A stretch of 64,000 bases of DNA from DATFVB01 sp963714035 (lineage in GTDB: Bacteria; Acidobacteriota; Thermoanaerobaculia; UBA5066; DATFVB01): assembly GCA_963714035.1 (NCBI GenBank), contig OY970224.1, forward strand, positions 744,001 to 808,000, in the 5' to 3' direction. Every line of letters begins with the position of its first letter. Position 1 is the stretch's first letter. The notes beneath the pieces were generated by a model. That model saw nothing but the letters and a program-made list of their open reading frames with translations, did not search any database and was not told the origin of the DNA. This document shows, piece by piece, positions 59,786 to 64,000 of the stretch. Both the position numbers and the translations under genes were made by a program.

Positions 59786-60948
59786 GCGATCGAATCGAGG
59801 ATGGTCTCGATCTGCGCGAGACCGGACCGCATGAGAAACGTGCGATTGCGCCCGTAGCCGGCCGATCCCGCGAAGAAGAATCCCGGCTCGCCGCTCGCGA
59901 GATCGTCGGCGCGGACGGAAGGCGTCGAAAGGCAATCGCTGACCCCCGCGAGCGCGCGCGCGAGCCGTCCGCCGCCCCCGGTGACGGGCGAGAGCTCGAG
60001 CGCGAGCTCCGACAGGTGCGAGAAGTCCGGCCGGTATCCCGTCAGGGCGACGACCTCGTCGACGGTCTCCTCGTCTCCGTCCGAGAACGTCGCCCGGATC
60101 CGGTCTCGCTCCGCCCCCAGCGCCGCGAGCGACGTCCGGCGCCGGAGGGAGAGACCGGACGGCGGATCGGCCGCGAGATCGTTCGCCGAACGGGCGACGC
60201 GCTCGCGTTCCGGCAGGGGGTCCCGGGCGACCTCTTCGCAGGGACGCCGGTTCGCGATCCGCACCGCCCAGACGACGCGCGAAACCGCTTCCTCCCTCTC
60301 CTTCCCGGCGAGCTCCAGCACCGCATGCGCCGCGGAATGGCCGTGGCCCACGACGAGCACCGCCTTCCCGGCGAACGAGCCGCGCCGCTTCGCGAGCTCC
60401 CCGAGCGTGCGCACGATTCGCGTCCCGAGCGCTCGCTCCCCGGGGACGGGCAACCCGCCGCGACCCGCGAAATTCGCCCGCGAACAGCCGGAAGCATCGA
60501 GCACGACGTCCGCTTCGAGGAATTCCTCGCGCGAGCCGCACTCGACCAGGATGCGGAACGGCTTTTCGCCTCGCACGGGGTGGCGCGCGAAATCCGTGCG
60601 CGTCAACCCGTCGCGGCCGACGGCGACGACGGCGCAACGTTCCCTCACCCGCCCGGACAGCGGCGGCGATGCGGCGAGGGGAACGAGCACCCGGTCGGCC
60701 ATCTCCGGCCCGGTCAGGAGCGCGTCCTCCGGCGGGCACCCCCCGCCGAGGACGTCCCGGATTTCGGAAGAGACATTCATCGAGAAGGGCGTGAAGAGCC
60801 GGGTCTCTCCCCATCCCCGCATCGACTCGCCGACGGCGCCGCGTTCGAGGACCGTCGCGTCGAAGCCGCGCCGGACGGCGCCGAGCGCGGCGGCGAGCCC
60901 CATCGGACCCGCTCCCACCACGACGACGCGCTTGCGCGAGACGCTCAT
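59782..60948 (-). CDS. FAD/NAD(P)-binding oxidoreductase
   Basis: A 388-residue flavoprotein. The FAD motif VVVVGAGPMGLAAALGAVRRG is at residues 9-29, a second nucleotide motif is VLVVGHGHSAAHAVLEL, and the late FFFAGSAGYGRNRTFLMRSGLAQ is the FAD C-terminal segment. It is of the thioredoxin-reductase/monooxygenase class in outline, but the exact reaction is unknown. It is in the middle of an operon and overlaps both neighbours by 4 bp (ATGA each), so it should act with the CMD protein and phosphoesterase. Confidence 0.85.
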   Translation of the reverse strand: MSVSRKRVVVVGAGPMGLAAALGAVRRGFDATVLERGAVGESMRGWGETRLFTPFSMNVSSEIRDVLGGGCPPEDALLTGPEMADRVLVPLAASPPLSGRVRERCAVVAVGRDGLTRTDFARHPVRGEKPFRILVECGSREEFLEADVVLDASGCSRANFAGRGGLPVPGERALGTRIVRTLGELAKRRGSFAGKAVLVVGHGHSAAHAVLELAGKEREEAVSRVVWAVRIANRRPCEEVARDPLPERERVARSANDLAADPPSGLSLRRRTSLAALGAERDRIRATFSDGDEETVDEVVALTGYRPDFSHLSELALELSPVTGGGGRLARALAGVSDCLSTPSVRADDLASGEPGFFFAGSAGYGRNRTFLMRSGLAQIETILDSIA

Positions 60949-61274
60949 TCCCGGCGCGCCGCGCTGTTGCAGGCCTGGACCCAGTGCGCGAGCGTTCCGC
61001 CGCCGCGGATCGCCGCCGCCACGTTGACCGCCTCCGCCATCTCCTCGGGGGAGACGCCGGCATCGGCGCAGGCCGAGGCATACGAATCGATGCAGTACGG
61101 CTCCTGGATCGCGAACGCGACGGCGAATGCGATGAGCTTCTTCGTCCGCTCGTCGAGCGCGCCCTTCTCCATCGCCGCGGAGTACCAGGAAAGGAAACGG
61201 TCGAAGAGCGCGGGGGTGGTCTTGGCGATTTCGCCGAATCGCGCGAGGTCTTCCGAGAGGTAGTAACTCGGCAT
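60945..61274 (-). CDS. CMD/AhpD-fold peroxidase-like protein (arsenosugar-associated type)
   Basis: A 109-residue carboxymuconolactone-decarboxylase-like protein. The motif PYCIDSY (Cys61), a second Cys69, YYLSEDLARFGEIA at the N terminus and EEMAEAVNVAAAIRGGGTLAH near the end match my recollection of the peroxidase-like family associated with arsenosugar clusters (TIGR04169). The usual AhpD CxxC is not kept, since the second position is serine (CIDS). AAGGAGA-type ribosome binding site before the ATG. It overlaps the flavoprotein start (ATGA). Confidence 0.8.
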   Translation of the reverse strand: MPSYYLSEDLARFGEIAKTTPALFDRFLSWYSAAMEKGALDERTKKLIAFAVAFAIQEPYCIDSYASACADAGVSPEEMAEAVNVAAAIRGGGTLAHWVQACNSAARRE

Positions 61275-61297
61275 GGGCGTTCTCCTTTTTTCGGTAT

Positions 61298-62167
61298 TCA
61301 GGTCCGGCACGTCACGCCCTGGGCGTGACAGGTGAAGCAGGCGGGAAACCGGAGAGGAAAGGGCCGGAGCGTCTCGGCCAGCGTCTCCCCCATCCGCGCC
61401 TCCGGCCGGTCGATCAGGATCGGGCAGACGAAGACGCCCCGGGATGTCACCATCCGGCACGAGGAGCACTGGAGCGCCGCCGTTTCCTCGTCGGAGAGCT
61501 CGCGGCCGCGGAGTGTCTCCCAGGGCTCGTACCCGCGAAGCCGGGTTTCTTCCGCTCCCAGCCGGAAGAGCGACAGCACCTTCAGGCGCGGCCGGCCGAG
61601 ACCGATCGTCCTCAGAAAATCGAGAAACGCCGAGCGGCCTTCCGCGGACGCGGCCGGCGTCCACGCCTCGGTCACGGTGATGACCGGGTTGACCCCCGCC
61701 CCGGCGAGATTCCGGACCCCCTCGACGATCCGCTCGAAGGTGCCTTCTCCCCGGATCGGGTCGTTGGTCGCCGCGTCCCAGCCGTCGATCGAGATCCTCA
61801 GATCGAGCGAGTATTCGGACGCGTCGCCGAGAGCTCTCAGACGCGCGGCGAGCTCCGGGGTGACGAGGACACCGTTGGTCAGGACCGTCGCCGGCCCCTG
61901 CCGGAGAGTCAACTCGAGGATCGGGACCATGTCGCGGTTCAGGAACGGCTCGCCGCCGGTGAAGTAGTACTCCCGTACCCCGAGGGAGGCCGCCTCCGCC
62001 AGCCGCGCGCGGACGTCCTCGAGCGAGAGCATCCCGTGGCTCCGGTTGGAGGGCGAGCACGAGATGAAACAGTGCGTGCACGCGAGATTGCAGAGCGTCC
62101 CCGCCACCTGGAACCAGACCGTGTCGAGAGACAGGGAAGGAACGCTCGGGAACTCCGATTTTTCCAT
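61298..62167 (-). CDS. Radical SAM protein with C-terminal cysteine motif
   Basis: A 289-residue radical SAM enzyme. The cluster motif is CNLACTHC (Cys26, Cys30, Cys33; CxxxCxxC), the SAM-binding region YYFTGGEPFLNRD follows, and the C-terminal part has further cysteines (CSSCRMV, VCPI, CFTCHAQGVTC) that could hold a second iron-sulfur cluster (SPASM/twitch-like). It is not a canonical ArsS by sequence pattern. GGAGG precedes the ATG. The operon context with CMD, flavoprotein, phosphoesterase and a transferase suggests a small-molecule or organoarsenic pathway. Confidence 0.88.
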   Translation of the reverse strand: MEKSEFPSVPSLSLDTVWFQVAGTLCNLACTHCFISCSPSNRSHGMLSLEDVRARLAEAASLGVREYYFTGGEPFLNRDMVPILELTLRQGPATVLTNGVLVTPELAARLRALGDASEYSLDLRISIDGWDAATNDPIRGEGTFERIVEGVRNLAGAGVNPVITVTEAWTPAASAEGRSAFLDFLRTIGLGRPRLKVLSLFRLGAEETRLRGYEPWETLRGRELSDEETAALQCSSCRMVTSRGVFVCPILIDRPEARMGETLAETLRPFPLRFPACFTCHAQGVTCRT

Positions 62168-62256
62168 CGACCTCCTCGCAGGCGCCCGCCCGGGCGGGCC
62201 TCTTCCTCGACGACACGGCCGCGGAGGCCGGCTCGTCGAACGATGCGCGACCGACG

Positions 62257-62991
62257 TCAGGCGGCGGGAGGGCCGCGCGGAGCGCGCCGGCGAAGACGAG
62301 GCGTTGACGTCCGCGCCGCTTCGAAACGCGGGGCCGGCGGTCCGGCGCGGAGCGCGCGGGCGAGGAGGAAGCGATAGATGGCCCACTCGGCTTCGTTTCC
62401 CGGGGAATGCCGGAGACGCGCCGCGTCCTCCGGCGAATCGACCTCGGGACGCGCGGGGAGCAGCGTGACGCCGCGATCGCGACGGGCCGCTTCCGCGAGC
62501 AGGCTCGCGAGCGCGCGCGGATCCCGAAGACGGATCGAACGGCCGATGTCCGCGTCGCGCGGATCGATCCCGATGAGCGAAACGCCCCCGTCCCGGGCAG
62601 GGCCGAGGGCCAGCACCCCCGACTCGATCGCCTCGAACGTCCGGCGCAGGTCGGCGGCCCCGATCGCGGGCGCGTCTCCGCCCACGATCACGAGGGACTC
62701 GAATCCGAGCGCGAAGGCGCCGCCGGCCGCCGCCGCCACCCGCTCCCCGAAAGGCGCGCGCCGCTGCGTCAGGAAGAGCGCGCCTCCCGTCAGATCGCTC
62801 GCTTCGAGACGGCGCCGGCACGCCGCGGGAGCGGCGAGCAGCAGCTCCGTGCCGGTTTCGCGGGCGAGACGGACCCACGACGCGAGGAACGCATGGAAGA
62901 GCGGCGCACCGGTGTCGACGCGGAATCCCTTCGCCCGAGCCTCGGCGGCGGGGCTCCGGGTGAACACGAGGAGAGCCCGGCGCCGCGTCAT
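62257..62991 (-). CDS. DUF2064 / TIGR04282-like transferase
   Basis: A 244-residue protein of the DUF2064 family (nucleotide-diphospho-sugar transferase fold): LLVFTRSPAAEARAKGF, LFLTQRRAPFGERVAAAAGGAFALG, SLVIVGGDAPAIGAADL and LALGPARDGGVSLIG. Related members are named TIGR04282 arsenosugar-biosynthesis glycosyltransferases. The usual N-terminal KTRL is replaced by KGFRV. It is the first gene of the minus-strand operon that continues into the radical SAM gene. ATG at 62991; the upstream extension of the frame is not conserved. Confidence 0.78.
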   Translation of the reverse strand: MTRRRALLVFTRSPAAEARAKGFRVDTGAPLFHAFLASWVRLARETGTELLLAAPAACRRRLEASDLTGGALFLTQRRAPFGERVAAAAGGAFALGFESLVIVGGDAPAIGAADLRRTFEAIESGVLALGPARDGGVSLIGIDPRDADIGRSIRLRDPRALASLLAEAARRDRGVTLLPARPEVDSPEDAARLRHSPGNEAEWAIYRFLLARALRAGPPAPRFEAARTSTPRLRRRAPRGPPAA

Positions 62992-63111
62992 CGACGCCCA
63001 TACTACCGCCTCGCCGGCGCCGGGAGAGCCCTTCCTCGGGATGCCGCCGAGCCCGCCCGCGGCCGAGATGCGGCTCCTCATTCGTCAGCCTGCTACCATC
63101 GCCGCGCCGCC
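62992..63111. promoter_or_regulatory. Divergent region between the transferase operon and an MFS gene
   Basis: 120 bp that must hold promoters for the arsenosugar-like operon (minus) and the MFS transporter (plus). I see no convincing -35/-10 pairs or operators. Confidence 0.3.
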
Positions 63112-64000
63112 ATGCCGCGCCGTTCCCGACTTTTCCGCTCCGCCCGCGGCGCGCTCGCGATCCTGACGCTCATCAACCTGCTCAACTACCTCGACCGCTA
63201 CGTCGTCTCCGCGCTCGTCGAGAGCCTCCGACGCTCCGAGCTCCACCCCTCCGATCTCCAGCTCGGCTCGCTCGTGACGGCGTTCGTCGTCGTCTACATG
63301 TGCTCCTCTCCCGTCTTCGGCGTCCTCGGCGACCGCCGCCGCCGGCCGCCGCTCCTGGGAATCGGGGTGGCGATCTGGAGCGTCGCGACGGCCGCGGGAG
63401 GCCTCGCCCGAAGCTTCCTTTCGCTCTTCGCCGCGCGGGCCGCCGTCGGCGTCGGGGAAGCGTCGTACGGGGCGATCGCCCCCGCACTTCTCGCGGACGC
63501 TTTTCCGGCGGAGAAGCGCGGACGGGTCTTCGCCGTATTCTTCTGCGCGATCCCGATCGGCTCCGCGCTCGGCTACATCCTCGGCGGATGGATGGACCAG
63601 CGCTTCGGATGGCGAGCGGCTTTCCTTCTCGCGGGCGCCCCCGGGCTCGTCCTCGCCTTTCTCGCCGCGCGGCTGGCCGACCCGCCGCGGCGCGACGACG
63701 GCGTCCCGTCCGCGGCGGCTCCGGGGGGCCCGGAGTCGGCGATCGCCCGCTTCGCGGGGATCGCCCGGATCGCCCCTTACCGGCGGGCGGTTCTCGGCTA
63801 CGCGGCGTACACGTTCGCCCTCGGCGCGCTCGCCTTCTGGACGCCCGCGTTTCTCGAACGGGTCCGGGGAGTTCCCCACTCCCAGGCGACGATCCTCTTC
63901 GGCGCAATCGCCGTCGTCACCGGATTCACCGGAACGTTCGCCGGCGGATGGATCGGCGACCGCCTCCTCCGGCGCACCCCGAACGCCTATCTGTGGGTTT
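63112..64000 (+). CDS. MFS transporter, N-terminal part (runs off the window)
   Basis: An open frame from the ATG at 63112 to the window end (296 residues so far, no stop). The N terminus IINLLNYLDRYV-like segment (LTLINLLNYLDRYVVSALV), GDRRRRPPLLGIG and the helix-5 RAAVGVGEASYGAIAPALLAD match spinster/OPA-like MFS permeases. At least eight membrane helices are visible. It is divergent from the arsenosugar-like operon and could export or import its product, but no specific substrate is indicated. Confidence 0.88.
   Translation, partial: MPRRSRLFRSARGALAILTLINLLNYLDRYVVSALVESLRRSELHPSDLQLGSLVTAFVVVYMCSSPVFGVLGDRRRRPPLLGIGVAIWSVATAAGGLARSFLSLFAARAAVGVGEASYGAIAPALLADAFPAEKRGRVFAVFFCAIPIGSALGYILGGWMDQRFGWRAAFLLAGAPGLVLAFLAARLADPPRRDDGVPSAAAPGGPESAIARFAGIARIAPYRRAVLGYAAYTFALGALAFWTPAFLERVRGVPHSQATILFGAIAVVTGFTGTFAGGWIGDRLLRRTPNAYLWV

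Noticed and set aside
61298..62167. Radical SAM protein called ArsS
   Set aside because: The cluster motif and C-terminal cysteines are present, but I do not see the ArsS-specific C-terminal domain pattern; only the neighbouring families suggest arsenosugar relation.

Overview
The window is about 64 kb of very GC-rich, densely coded bacterial chromosome. A Gram-negative diderm is indicated by an Omp85/TamB pair, an RND efflux system with an outer-membrane channel, and lipoproteins. A Ser/Thr kinase fused to a TolB/WD40-like propeller, the many secreted proteins without close assignment, and the acetyl-CoA / 2-oxoacid:acceptor oxidoreductase gene set are most like Acidobacteriota. That placement is inference from gene content; the window has no rRNA or tRNA gene. 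Stop/start overlaps of the NTGA type (ATGA, GTGA, TTGA, possibly CTGA) recur within operons and were used to fix many starts.

Layout. 0.1-2.2 kb: two overlapping GAPDH genes on the minus strand, the upstream one without the catalytic cysteine. 2.4-3.8 kb: small unknown genes and dispersed repeats. 3.8-13.1 kb: a four-gene RND efflux operon (adaptor, two permeases, outer-membrane factor) with a 278-bp MITE-like element just upstream of its first start codon. 13.6-19.1 kb: plus-strand run of M20 peptidase, amino-acid permease, aminotransferase and secreted propeller protein. 19.1-23.4 kb: the kinase-propeller protein, a DUF3617 protein and a Tat-exported HisC-like aminotransferase. 23.5-35 kb: central metabolism (acetyl-CoA synthetase, citrate synthase, 2-oxoacid:acceptor oxidoreductase) mixed with lysS and small membrane or secreted proteins.

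35.3-40 kb: a Bcp-type peroxiredoxin whose peroxidatic codon is an in-frame UGA followed by a SECIS-like hairpin, then mobA, a cytochrome c, a 65-bp tandem repeat array, ribBA and an unknown 452-residue protein. 40.5-49.3 kb: an envelope-assembly operon (Omp85, TamB, NAD kinase, TlyA, small monooxygenase-like protein). 49.4-49.9 kb: two more MITE-family copies, one inserted at a stop codon. 49.9-52.8 kb: a NitT/TauT-type ABC transporter with no binding protein in view. 52.8-56.5 kb: a duplicated segment and a MacAB-like export operon. 56.7-59 kb: an SDR, then DUF190, the fluoride channel CrcB and a PP2C phosphatase. 59-63 kb: a compact operon of phosphoesterase, flavoprotein, peroxidase-like CMD protein, radical SAM protein and TIGR04282-like transferase that resembles accessory genes of arsenosugar clusters. 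A divergent MFS transporter runs off the right end.

The strongest leads are the probable selenocysteine peroxiredoxin, the active-site-dead GAPDH paralogue, the arsenosugar-like operon, the MITE family and its insertion sites, and the 65-bp array whose last unit forms a perfect palindrome over the ribBA stop codon.
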